From an uncultured Phycisphaerales bacterium (GTDB lineage: Bacteria > Planctomycetota > Phycisphaerae > Phycisphaerales > UBA1924): a DNA stretch of 6,772 bases. Of this stretch, positions 1 through 5,958 are shown one piece after another. The notes under the pieces were generated by a model. That model ran no database searches. It saw nothing but the letters and a program-made list of their open reading frames with translations, and was not told the origin of the DNA. How positions within the stretch are numbered: the stretch's first letter is position 1; each line of letters opens with the position of its first letter. The position numbers were made by a program, and so were the translations under genes. The stretch covers positions 1 through 6,772 of the forward strand of contig CALAFV010000010.1 in NCBI GenBank assembly GCA_937891445.1, given 5' to 3'.

Positions 1-108
1 GACTCCTAAATCAGACCCGCCCCGCTCCCCGCCGCCTCCCTGCCCTCACCGCTTGTGATCCATCAAGGCCCGAGCGTCGCCCCCGCCCGCCGGCCCTACC
101 GTTCCGCC
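1..108. other. Left-edge non-coding stretch upstream of the TonB-like gene
   Basis: This is a short C-rich stretch with no convincing SD sequence or promoter. A TAA at 7-9 in frame 1 could be the stop of an upstream plus-strand gene, and TonB genes often follow exbB/exbD, but only two codons of that gene would be visible, so this cannot be supported. A GTG at 55 would extend the next gene by 18 residues; see that entry for why the ATG at 109 is preferred. Confidence 0.4.
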
Positions 109-1128
109 ATGGCGCGGCGGGACGGGTCAACCCGGCTCTGGATCGCCTCGGGACTCAGTGTCCTCGTGCACCTCCTGGTGGGGGCCGCCGTGGCACGGCA
201 CCCCTCCACGGACCCGCCGGACGCCGTGTCCGACGCCCCCGCCCCGCCCGTGCCGCCGGACGACCCCAAGGTCGGGATCGAGCGGTCGCGGCACGCGACG
301 ATCACGTGGATCGGCTTCGAGACCCCGACGGAGCACGAGGCCCCGGAGGCCGAGACGGAGCAGCCCGCCCTCACGCGGGATGCGCCGTCGTCACCGGTCC
401 AGCCCACCGAGACTCACATCGAACCCCGGCCGACGCCCGAACAGGCCGTCGCCGCTGCCGAGCCCGCCCGCCGGAGCGAAGCGGACACGCAACGGGAGCC
501 GGCGACTGCATCGGCCGAGAACGGGGGCGGGGTTACTGAACCTTCGCCATTTTCACAGACCATCACGGCCGGCCCCCTCGTCGTCCTCCCACCGGGGGAG
601 GGCGTCCCGATCTTCGTGGCGGCCCCCGTAGCCGGCTCTGAGCCGCGGGAGCCGGCGGAGACAAAGGAACCCGCCGAGACGCCCGCGGCGGCTGTCCCGG
701 CCGCGGCGGAGCCCGTCCAGCGCGAGCCGGCGCCGGAGCAATCACCCCCGCCTCCCAGCGGGGAGCCCGAGAGGGGCGAAGTGGATTCCCGCGAGACGCC
801 CGCCACGTCGCTCAACAAGCCCGTGGTGGTCCGCCCCGGCCATCCCGCCGCCGCGGAAGGGCTCCAGATCGAGACACGGCGCCCGCACCTGAGCCTCTAC
901 GGACAGATCCGGGCCACGCCGGCCCGGCTGGCGGTCGTGGCGACCTTCGACCGCAGGGGCCGCGTACGAGAGGTGGAGTGGGTGAAGCGCACGGGCATGA
1001 AGGAGATCGATGAGCCCGTGCTCGACAGCGTCTACTCCTGGCGGGCCCGCGGCAAGGCGATCGACGACCTGCCGGCGGGCGATCCGAAGGCCGGCGTGCG
1101 CGTGCCGTTCGAGATCATCCTGCGGTAG
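109..1128 (+). CDS. TonB-like energy transducer protein
   Basis: TonB proteins span the periplasm and pass proton-motive energy from an ExbB/ExbD motor to outer-membrane transporters. From the ATG at 109 the protein has 339 residues in the TonB order: a short basic N-terminus (MARRDGSTR), one membrane helix at about 10-29, a long Pro/Ala/Glu-rich spacer at about 30-255 with repeats such as EPAET, and a C-terminal domain at about 260-339. The helix contains SVLVH, which keeps the Ser-x3-His spacing essential in E. coli TonB (Ser16/His20). The C-terminal segment VVATFDRRGRVREVEWVKRTG, then LD and a terminal VPFEIIL, resembles the TonB C-terminal fold, although the usual YP-x-A motif is degenerate. 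A GTG at 55 would add 18 residues. Neither start has a good SD, and the ATG places the helix as in TonB. No exbB or exbD is in the window. The family is well supported; the partner transporter is unknown. Confidence 0.82.
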   Translation: MARRDGSTRLWIASGLSVLVHLLVGAAVARHPSTDPPDAVSDAPAPPVPPDDPKVGIERSRHATITWIGFETPTEHEAPEAETEQPALTRDAPSSPVQPTETHIEPRPTPEQAVAAAEPARRSEADTQREPATASAENGGGVTEPSPFSQTITAGPLVVLPPGEGVPIFVAAPVAGSEPREPAETKEPAETPAAAVPAAAEPVQREPAPEQSPPPPSGEPERGEVDSRETPATSLNKPVVVRPGHPAAAEGLQIETRRPHLSLYGQIRATPARLAVVATFDRRGRVREVEWVKRTGMKEIDEPVLDSVYSWRARGKAIDDLPAGDPKAGVRVPFEIILR

Positions 1129-1137
1129 AGACTTCCG

Positions 1138-1791
1138 ATGATCCGATCACAGCACATTTCCGTGTTCATGGCGACCGTGGGCATTGCGTGCGCGGTCGCC
1201 GGCGCACAGGTCCGCCAGGACACGGCGGTGCGTCCCGAGGGCCCGAACGCCGCGGGCGGGTCCGCGCCAGGATGGATGCTCGAGCGTGTCGATCCCGGGG
1301 TCGGCGACGTGGATCCCCTCCGCGCGAGCCTGCGCGACCTGAGCGTGGACCTCCGCGCCAGCGGCGACTTCTCCGCCCCCTACCGGCTCCAGGGCGATGC
1401 GTCCGCGGATGATCGGTTCGTGCGCTTCGGCGGCGGGACCACGGCCGTTTTCCCGCGGTCGGTGTACACGTCCACGCGGCGCGGCGTTGTGGCGGAAGTC
1501 CCGCCGGGGACCGTGTTCTACATCGGCGGCGTCCCGGCCTCGCAGCCGTGGGAGCGCACGCTCGACGGCACGCCTCCGGCGACGCGATGGCTCATGGCGC
1601 CGACCATGTCCGCGCAGCGCGCGGACGTGCGGCTGAACACATCGGCTCGCACCGTCGTCGGGGCCGAAGAGACCGGAGCGAGCGACCGGCCGCGGCTGGC
1701 CGGCACGCGGGCGCTGCTCCGGCGCGCGGCCGAAGCACCCCCGCCGCCGCCGGCGGAAGCGGCGCAGGCCGAGCCCAAACCCTCTCAGTAA
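1138..1791 (+). CDS. Secreted or periplasmic protein of unknown function
   Basis: This 217-residue protein is not one I recognise. It starts 9 bp after the TonB-like stop on the same strand, so the two are probably co-transcribed. The N-terminus looks like a signal peptide, with a hydrophobic run at about 8-22 ending AGA-Q, which suggests cleavage near residue 23. An internal Met at 11 would still leave an exportable segment, though without the Arg at residue 3. The middle, about 92-135, is the most ordered-looking part: an aromatic and Gly-rich stretch (RFVRFGGG, then VYTSTRRG, VAEVPPGTVFYIGGVP) that suggests beta structure. The C-terminus from about 199 is a disordered Pro/Ala tail (PPPPPAEAAQAEPKPSQ). 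No cysteines are available for disulphides outside the signal peptide, and there is no lipobox. Only a weak purine stretch (AGAGA) precedes the ATG. An envelope role connected with the TonB system is inferred from position alone. Confidence 0.72.
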   Translation: MIRSQHISVFMATVGIACAVAGAQVRQDTAVRPEGPNAAGGSAPGWMLERVDPGVGDVDPLRASLRDLSVDLRASGDFSAPYRLQGDASADDRFVRFGGGTTAVFPRSVYTSTRRGVVAEVPPGTVFYIGGVPASQPWERTLDGTPPATRWLMAPTMSAQRADVRLNTSARTVVGAEETGASDRPRLAGTRALLRRAAEAPPPPPAEAAQAEPKPSQ

Positions 1792-1798
1792 TCCGCGG
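1792..1798. other. Seven-base gap between convergent genes
   Basis: The TAA of the secreted-protein gene ends at 1791 and the TGA of floA, on the other strand, begins its complement at 1799. No hairpin with a T-run is visible at either end. Transcripts from both sides must therefore terminate inside the opposing gene or overlap. Confidence 0.8.
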
Positions 1799-2821
1799 TC
1801 AGTCCGTTCGGCTGTGGGTGTTGCCGCTGGACCCCGGCCCCGCGTCCCCGGCGATCGCCGACCGCATCGACGTGTCGGCCTGCAGGTTCCGCAGCCGGTA
1901 GTAATCCATGATGCCGAGGTTGCCGTTGCGGAAGGCCTCGGCGATCGCCTTGGGCACCTCCGCCTCGGCGAGCACGACGAGCGCCTTGTTCTCCTCGATC
2001 TTGGCGCGGTTCTCCTGCTCCAACGCCAGGGCGAGGGCACGGCGCTTCTCGGCCTCGGCCTGGAAGCGCTTCTTGTCCGCCTCGGCCTGGTCGGCCTGGA
2101 GTTTGGCGCCGATGTTGTCGCCGACGTCCACGTCGGCGATGTCGATCGAGAGGATCTCGAACGCGGTCCCGGCGTCGAGGCCCGACTCCATCACCTTCTT
2201 GGAGATCTCGTCGGGGTTCTCGAGCACCTGCTTGTGGGTCGCGGCCGAGCCGATCGTGGAGACGATGCCCTGGCCGACGCGAGCGATGATCGTCTCTTCG
2301 GTGGCGCCGCCGACCAGCCGCTTGATGTTCGTCCGCACCGTCACGCGGGCCTTGGCCCGGAGTTGGATGCCGTCCTGCGCCACGGCGTCGATCGTCGGGC
2401 GCGGGCCGGTCTGGCTCGGGCAGTCGATGACCTTGGGGTTCACGGACGTCTGCACGGCGTCGAGGATGTCGCGGCCGGCGAGGTCGATCGCGGTCGCCGT
2501 GCTCCAGTCCAGGGGGATGTTGGCCCCGCGGGCCGCGATCAGCGCCGAGATCACCCGCGGTACGTTGCCGCCCGCAAGGTAGTGCGTCTCGAGTTTGCCG
2601 GTGGGGATGTCCAGGCCCGCCTTCACCACGCGGATGCGGCTGAGCACGATCGTCCGCAGGTCCACGTTCCGCAGACGCATCCCGACCAGTTCGACGAGGC
2701 TCACCCGGGCGTTGCTGAACAGGGCCTGGATGTAGAGTTTGATGAACTGGCCGACAATGAACATGAAGACCAGCAGGACGACGCCGACGATGATCAGGAG
2801 GATGTAGCCGATCGAGCTCAT
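1799..2821 (-). CDS. floA: Flotillin-like protein FloA
   Basis: FloA is an SPFH-domain protein that oligomerises in the inner membrane and organises functional membrane microdomains. This 340-residue copy is close to the usual length of about 330. It has an N-terminal membrane segment at about 5-28, an SPFH/PHB region at about 35-230 (including RVSLVELVGMRLRNVDLR and the VRTNIKRLVGGATEETIIARVGQGIV stretch), and an Ala/Glu-rich coiled-coil region at about 238-295 (LQADQAEADKKRFQAEAEKRRA). It ends with the FloA signature GNLGIMDYYRLRNLQADTSM followed by a short polar tail. The ATG is preceded by GAGGGGA at a 5-nt spacing (2827-2833). The gene lies 172 bp downstream of the short nfeD gene on the same strand, an arrangement like yqeZ-yqfA(floA) of Bacillus subtilis. 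A TATACT hexamer in the gap suggests an additional promoter. Confidence 0.96.
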   Translation of the reverse strand: MSSIGYILLIIVGVVLLVFMFIVGQFIKLYIQALFSNARVSLVELVGMRLRNVDLRTIVLSRIRVVKAGLDIPTGKLETHYLAGGNVPRVISALIAARGANIPLDWSTATAIDLAGRDILDAVQTSVNPKVIDCPSQTGPRPTIDAVAQDGIQLRAKARVTVRTNIKRLVGGATEETIIARVGQGIVSTIGSAATHKQVLENPDEISKKVMESGLDAGTAFEILSIDIADVDVGDNIGAKLQADQAEADKKRFQAEAEKRRALALALEQENRAKIEENKALVVLAEAEVPKAIAEAFRNGNLGIMDYYRLRNLQADTSMRSAIAGDAGPGSSGNTHSRTD

Positions 2822-2834
2822 CGAGGTCCCCTCG
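2822..2834 (-). promoter_or_regulatory. Shine-Dalgarno hairpin abutting the floA start
   Basis: On the minus strand the 13 bases directly before the floA ATG read CGAGGGGACCTCG. CGAGG and CCTCG are perfectly complementary and leave a GGA loop. The likely SD (GAGGGGA, 2827-2833) lies in the stem and loop, so folding would hide it from the ribosome. The stem is only 5 bp, so a regulatory effect is an inference. Confidence 0.5.
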
Positions 2835-2915
2835 CCTCCCCCCCCTCTGCGAATGCCATCCCGCGCGGCCCGGCCTGCGCACGGAGCGCCTGTGCGGCCG
2901 CGTCGGTTATCGGCC

Positions 2916-2921
2916 AGTATA
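2916..2921 (-). promoter_or_regulatory. Candidate -10 element upstream of floA
   Basis: The minus strand reads TATACT here, matching five of six bases of the sigma-70 -10 consensus in a region otherwise nearly free of A/T. It lies about 95 bases before the floA ATG. No recognisable TTGACA-like -35 is seen at a 16-18 bp spacing. The same hexamer precedes nfeD, which raises the likelihood that it is functional. Confidence 0.4.
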
Positions 2922-2993
2922 GGCTGTCGGCGGGGTGCGCCCGGCCGCGCCGTTGTGGAGGCGGTCCGAACGGGGCGCAGCAGCCCTCACGAT

Positions 2994-3485
2994 TCAGATG
3001 ATCGGCCGCACCCGGATCTGCGTCGGGTCCACGCCACTGACGCGCACCGGCGTCCCGGCCCGGATGAACGAGATCTCCGAGACGGCGTCGAGTCGCTCGT
3101 CGCCGATCTTCACCACGCCGATGGGGCGCAGGTCCGTGACAGCGACCCCCTCGGTGCCGATGAACCGGTCCAGGGCCGGGGGTGCAACGCCGGAGAGGAC
3201 CGGCTCATCGCGCCCCGTGTCGCCGAAGAGCATGCGTCTTCCCACCGGCGTACTCGGCAATATCTGCAACGCGAAGAACCCGACCAGCGGTCCGAGGATC
3301 AGGATCGCGAGGATCCCCGCGACGCCCCACATCACGCTCACCCGGAACAGCATGACCACCCCCGCGATGGCGACCGCCGTGGCCGCGAGGGAGATCACGC
3401 CGCCGGAGGGAACAAAGACCTCGACCACAATCAGCAGCAGGGCCACCCCGAGGAGGCCCAGCCCGAGCATCAGTGTCTCGTTCAT
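2994..3485 (-). CDS. Short NfeD-family membrane protein (no protease domain)
   Basis: This 163-residue protein matches the short NfeD class, in which a few membrane helices carry a soluble C-terminal OB-fold domain without the ClpP-like protease. Helices lie at about 3-24, 28-47 and 52-76, and the first ends with VEVFVPSGGV, the Glu-x3-Pro-(S/G)-G pattern typical of NfeD. The OB-fold region at about 107-163 reads IGTEGVAVTDLRPIGVVKIG, then LDAVSE and IRAGTPVRVSGVD, as expected for this domain. The start overlaps the stop of the long nfeD gene (shared ATGA), which indicates translational coupling; a run of seven G at 3491-3497 on the minus strand, 5 nt before the ATG, can act as SD. NfeD proteins commonly accompany flotillins and are thought to interact with them through the OB domain. 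The family call is firm; the exact role is inferred. Confidence 0.9.
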   Translation of the reverse strand: MNETLMLGLGLLGVALLLIVVEVFVPSGGVISLAATAVAIAGVVMLFRVSVMWGVAGILAILILGPLVGFFALQILPSTPVGRRMLFGDTGRDEPVLSGVAPPALDRFIGTEGVAVTDLRPIGVVKIGDERLDAVSEISFIRAGTPVRVSGVDPTQIRVRPII

Positions 3486-5353
3486 GCCATCCCCCCCTGC
3501 CCGGCGCCAGCGGCACCCGGGCCGGCGCCCGGCCCGTTCGGCGCACGCTCCACGACCGTGCGGAACGGCCCGACGCTGATGACCCGCACGGGCTCACCCG
3601 CGGTGACGAACCCGCCCTCCGCAACGACGTCGTAGATCTGCTCGCCGATCTGGACTCGCCCGGCCGGCCGTAGCGGCGTGAGCGCCAGCCCGATGGCGCC
3701 GGGGGCGAGTTCGACCGGCCCCTGCTCCATCGCGCCGAGCATCTCGGCGTCGGCGTCCGCGTCGTCATCGGCGGGCGTGTCCTTGAGCACCAGGCGTCCG
3801 ACGATCGGCAGCGAGCCGAGGTGCTTGCCGATCATGTAGATGGTGATGCCCGATACGACCGTGGACAGGAGCATCGCCGCCACGCCGTACATGAGGTCCT
3901 GCCGCCCCTTGGCCGTGTCGGGGAAGAGCCCGTCCGAATCGGTCGCGAACGTCCCGATCAGCCCGCCGAAGAGCAGCACGATCCCCAGGACGCCGAAGAA
4001 ACCGAAGCCCGGGAGGACGAAGATCTCCGCGGCCAGCAGGAGGATCCCGATCAGGATCGCGGAGATCTCCCACCACGAGGCCATGTTGTTCAGGAACGGC
4101 GCGGCGATGAGCACCATCAGCGCGATCGCCGCGACCGACCCTGGCAGGATGAGCCCCGGGTGGGTCATCTCGATGAACAGGGAGACCAGGAAGATCACGA
4201 TCAGGACGGCCCGGACCATCCAGTTGGTCAGAATCACGACCAGCCGCTCCGACCACGACTCATCAAGCCGCACCATCTGCGAAGCGCCGAAGAAGTTCTT
4301 GAGCGCTTCGTCGTCCTGGACCGTGTCCACCGCCAGGTGGTAGCGCAGCATCTGGTCCGTCCCCAGGGTCAGGATGCCGTTGCCGTCCGCGACGTTCTCC
4401 GTCCATACCCACTGATCCGCGTCGGCGCGGGTCAGCACCGGGCGGCGGCTGGGGCGGTCCATCCCCGCCGAAACCTCACTGACGACCTGCTCCGGCAGGT
4501 TGGGGATTGCGGGCTTGTAGTCGTTCGGGTCACCACCCGAGCCGCCCGCGAGAACACGCCCGCCGGCCTGGCCGTCGCCGCCCCCCTCGCCGGGCCCCTG
4601 CCCGTAGGGCACGCCCCCGGAGGCCGAGGGCACGGCGTACGGGTGCGCCGGCGGGTCCTCGCCGAAGATGCGGCGGTACTCGTCCTTCCCAACAAACAGT
4701 TGCTCCCCCGTCCGCGTGTTCTCGATCCGGTACAGATCCACGCCGCGGCTGACAAACGCCTGGACCAGGCGTTCGTCGTAGCCGCGCAGGCGGGCGGAGT
4801 TGACCACCTCGATCAGGAGCGGCGCCAGCATCTTCTGGCGCTCCGTCTCCTGCATCTCCTGGAGCATGCCGAAGTTGACTCTGATGATCGCCGCGTCGCC
4901 CATGGCGGCGTGCTGGGTAACGACAATCTCGCGGCAGGCCAGCGCGATCACCGCCCCACCCGAATAGGCGGTCGGCCGCACCCAGGCCACGCTGTTGGGG
5001 ATCTTCGACGTCTTGATGGCCGTGCAGATCTCGCGGACCGCGCCGAGGTGCCCGCCGGGCGTGTTCAGTTCGATGACGATCGCGTCCGCCCCGCTCTCCT
5101 CGGCCATCTTGATGCGGCGGGCCACGCTCTTGGCCATGATCGCGTCGATCTCGCGGTCGATCGTGATCACGACGATCCGCTCGGCCTTGCGGGCCGCGGG
5201 GACCGCGGACGGCTGGGCGCTGGAGCCCCCCCCCGACCCGGCCTGCGGCAGGGCACTGACCGTCGAGCCCAGCACAAGCAACAGGGCCGCAAGCGCGCCG
5301 GCGGCGCGCCGGAAGATCGCCAGCATCCCTGTTCCGCCGTGCCCGACAGCCAC
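3482..5353 (-). CDS. NfeD-type membrane-bound ClpP-class serine protease
   Basis: Long NfeD proteins join a ClpP-like serine protease to a membrane region and an OB-fold domain. Positions below count the GTG at 5353 as residue 1 (623 residues). There is a signal peptide or anchor at about 10-36, a ClpP/SppA-like domain from about 59, the oxyanion segment NTPGGHLGAV at about 97-106, candidate nucleophile Ser131 in YSGGAVIALA and candidate base Lys174 in ERQKMLAPL, spaced like the Ser97/Lys138 dyad of Pyrococcus PH1510. About five helices span 371-509 and an OB fold spans about 545-602. A Gly-rich stretch of about 90 residues (232-325) interrupts the protease before LTLGTDQMLRYHLA, making the protein longer than typical members of about 440. 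The start was chosen because AAGGAGG (5361-5367) lies 7 nt from the GTG but only 4 nt from a TTG at 5356; an ATG at 5326 lacks a comparable SD. It heads the nfeD-nfeD-floA operon. Confidence 0.93.
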   Translation of the reverse strand: MAVGHGGTGMLAIFRRAAGALAALLLVLGSTVSALPQAGSGGGSSAQPSAVPAARKAERIVVITIDREIDAIMAKSVARRIKMAEESGADAIVIELNTPGGHLGAVREICTAIKTSKIPNSVAWVRPTAYSGGAVIALACREIVVTQHAAMGDAAIIRVNFGMLQEMQETERQKMLAPLLIEVVNSARLRGYDERLVQAFVSRGVDLYRIENTRTGEQLFVGKDEYRRIFGEDPPAHPYAVPSASGGVPYGQGPGEGGGDGQAGGRVLAGGSGGDPNDYKPAIPNLPEQVVSEVSAGMDRPSRRPVLTRADADQWVWTENVADGNGILTLGTDQMLRYHLAVDTVQDDEALKNFFGASQMVRLDESWSERLVVILTNWMVRAVLIVIFLVSLFIEMTHPGLILPGSVAAIALMVLIAAPFLNNMASWWEISAILIGILLLAAEIFVLPGFGFFGVLGIVLLFGGLIGTFATDSDGLFPDTAKGRQDLMYGVAAMLLSTVVSGITIYMIGKHLGSLPIVGRLVLKDTPADDDADADAEMLGAMEQGPVELAPGAIGLALTPLRPAGRVQIGEQIYDVVAEGGFVTAGEPVRVISVGPFRTVVERAPNGPGAGPGAAGAGQGGMA

Positions 5354-5360
5354 CAAGGGC

Positions 5361-5367
5361 CCTCCTT
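5361..5367 (-). promoter_or_regulatory. Strong Shine-Dalgarno site of the long nfeD gene
   Basis: The minus strand reads AAGGAGG, the best SD in the window. It is 7 nt from the GTG at 5353 and 4 nt from the TTG at 5356, which favours the GTG as the start. It falls about where transcription from the adjacent TATACT would begin, implying a leader of only some 14 bases. Confidence 0.75.
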
Positions 5368-5373
5368 AGGCTC

Positions 5374-5379
5374 AGTATA
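5374..5379 (-). promoter_or_regulatory. Candidate -10 element of the nfeD-floA operon
   Basis: The minus strand reads TATACT, a five-of-six match to the sigma-70 -10 hexamer and identical to the one before floA. It ends 6 bases before the SD of nfeD. No clear -35 is visible; the bases at 17-18 bp spacing are GC only. A small 5-bp inverted repeat (GTCCG 5384-5388, CGGAC 5394-5398) lies immediately upstream within the spacer and could be an operator, but it is too short to be sure. Confidence 0.45.
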
Positions 5380-5541
5380 GATCGTCCGTGCGGCGGACCG
5401 CCCGGATTCTGTACGCACGCTCACCGCCCCCTGCTCGGTGTTTCCGCAGCGCGTGGACTCGGTTGCACGCCCCCGCGCCGCCGCATGAGTTAGCATCGGC
5501 TACCCAAGAGGGGCCCATCGCCCGAGGGGGGGACAGGAGAG

Positions 5542-5925
5542 ATGTCCGTGGCCACCAACATCCTTCTGCTCGCCGCCGCCGGGGCCCTGGGGACCCTCGC
5601 CCGCGTGGGACTCTGCGGGGCCGTGCAGCGGCTGGCCGGGACCGACTTCCCCGTCGGGACACTCGCCGTGAACGCGGCGGGCGCCTTCCTGTTCGGCGTG
5701 ATCTGGTCGCTGGCCCAGGAGCGGATGCCGATCTCGCCGCAGGCGAGGCTCATCCTCCTGGCCGGCTTCCTTGGGGCGTTCACCACGTTCTCAACGTTCG
5801 CGTTCGAGACCGGGCAGTTGCTCAGCGACCGGCAGTGGGTCATGGCCGCGGCCAACGTCGCCGCGCAGAACATCCTCGGCGTGGGTCTGTTCCTCGCCGG
5901 CGTTGTGCTCGCCCGCGCCTTGTGA
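5542..5925 (+). CDS. crcB: Fluoride ion channel Fluc/CrcB
   Basis: CrcB (Fluc) forms a small dimeric inner-membrane channel that lets toxic fluoride leave the cytoplasm. The 127-residue length is typical. The family motifs occur in order: GALGTLAR at 14-21, GTLAVNAAGAFLFG at 39-52 with the conserved Asn44, GFLGAFTTFSTFAFE at 75-89 containing the TTFSTF signature with the pore-lining Phe residues and the central sodium-site Thr/Ser region, and Asn110 in the fourth helix (AAQNILGVGL). Four helices lie at about 5-27, 37-57, 68-90 and 99-124. The ATG is preceded by AGGAG at a short 2-nt spacing and by a G-run further up. It is a single gene, divergent from nfeD and convergent with the Nudix gene. 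One homologue per cell would imply a dual-topology homodimer; whether a second copy exists elsewhere cannot be seen. Confidence 0.96.
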   Translation: MSVATNILLLAAAGALGTLARVGLCGAVQRLAGTDFPVGTLAVNAAGAFLFGVIWSLAQERMPISPQARLILLAGFLGAFTTFSTFAFETGQLLSDRQWVMAAANVAAQNILGVGLFLAGVVLARAL

Positions 5926-5934
5926 CCGCGATTT

Positions 5935-5957
5935 GCGGCCGCACCCTCTGCGGCCGC
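5935..5957. terminator. Bidirectional GC hairpin between crcB and the Nudix gene
   Basis: Two GCGGCCGC octamers (5935-5942 and 5950-5957) pair, together with A5943-T5949, into a 9-bp stem around a 5-nt CCCTC loop. The hairpin starts 9 bases after the crcB stop and ends one base before the Nudix stop, the position expected of a shared terminator for convergent genes. There is no T-run on either side, so it is not a canonical intrinsic terminator. Confidence 0.55.
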
Positions 5958-5958
5958 C

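Larger units (their letters stand above)
2822..2993. other. Leader region between the short nfeD gene and floA
   Basis: This is a 172 bp non-coding gap inside the operon. Going towards floA it holds a TATACT hexamer (2916-2921), a weak 5-bp hairpin (CGCAC 2878-2882 with GTGCG 2892-2896, 9-nt loop), a run of eight G on the minus strand (2838-2845), and the SD hairpin. I see no intrinsic terminator with a U-tract after the short nfeD stop, so read-through into floA is likely. Confidence 0.55.
5354..5541. other. Divergent intergenic region between nfeD and crcB
   Basis: This 188 bp region separates divergent starts. Its left part carries the nfeD SD and TATACT. Its right part carries a weak TAGCAT (5491-5496) without a suitably spaced -35, a run of seven G (5526-5532) and an AGGAG (5535-5539) just before crcB. 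I looked for the conserved fluoride riboswitch core often found upstream of crcB and did not see it. Confidence 0.5.

Noticed and set aside
1..9. End of an upstream exbD-like gene (stop at 7-9)
   Set aside because: Only two codons would be visible, so neither the gene nor its identity can be supported from this window.
55..108. GTG start for the TonB-like gene
   Set aside because: It adds an 18-residue basic Pro-rich lead with no SD. The ATG at 109 gives the usual short cytoplasmic tail before the membrane helix. The GTG cannot be fully excluded.
1785..2882. A second minus-strand frame through floA (365 codons)
   Set aside because: It is a frame-shifted shadow of floA with an Arg/Pro/His-rich product. 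FloA motifs are continuous in the chosen frame, so no frameshift is implied.
1814..3001. A 395-codon plus-strand frame antisense to floA
   Set aside because: floA is unmistakable on the other strand. The antisense product is rich in Arg, His, Asp and Gly with no motif and no SD.
3821..5380. A 519-codon open frame on the plus strand, antisense to nfeD
   Set aside because: Its composition is Arg/His/Asp-rich with no recognisable fold, and it mirrors the codon pattern of the well-supported nfeD gene. Such antisense frames are expected in GC-rich DNA.
5384..5398. Inverted repeat GTCCG/CGGAC in the nfeD promoter spacer as an operator
   Set aside because: Five-base arms with a 5-base gap are too common at this base composition to claim without conservation data.
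5380..5541. A fluoride riboswitch upstream of crcB
   Set aside because: The conserved core segments of that riboswitch are not visible on the plus strand here. A covariance-model scan would settle it; I cannot support a call.
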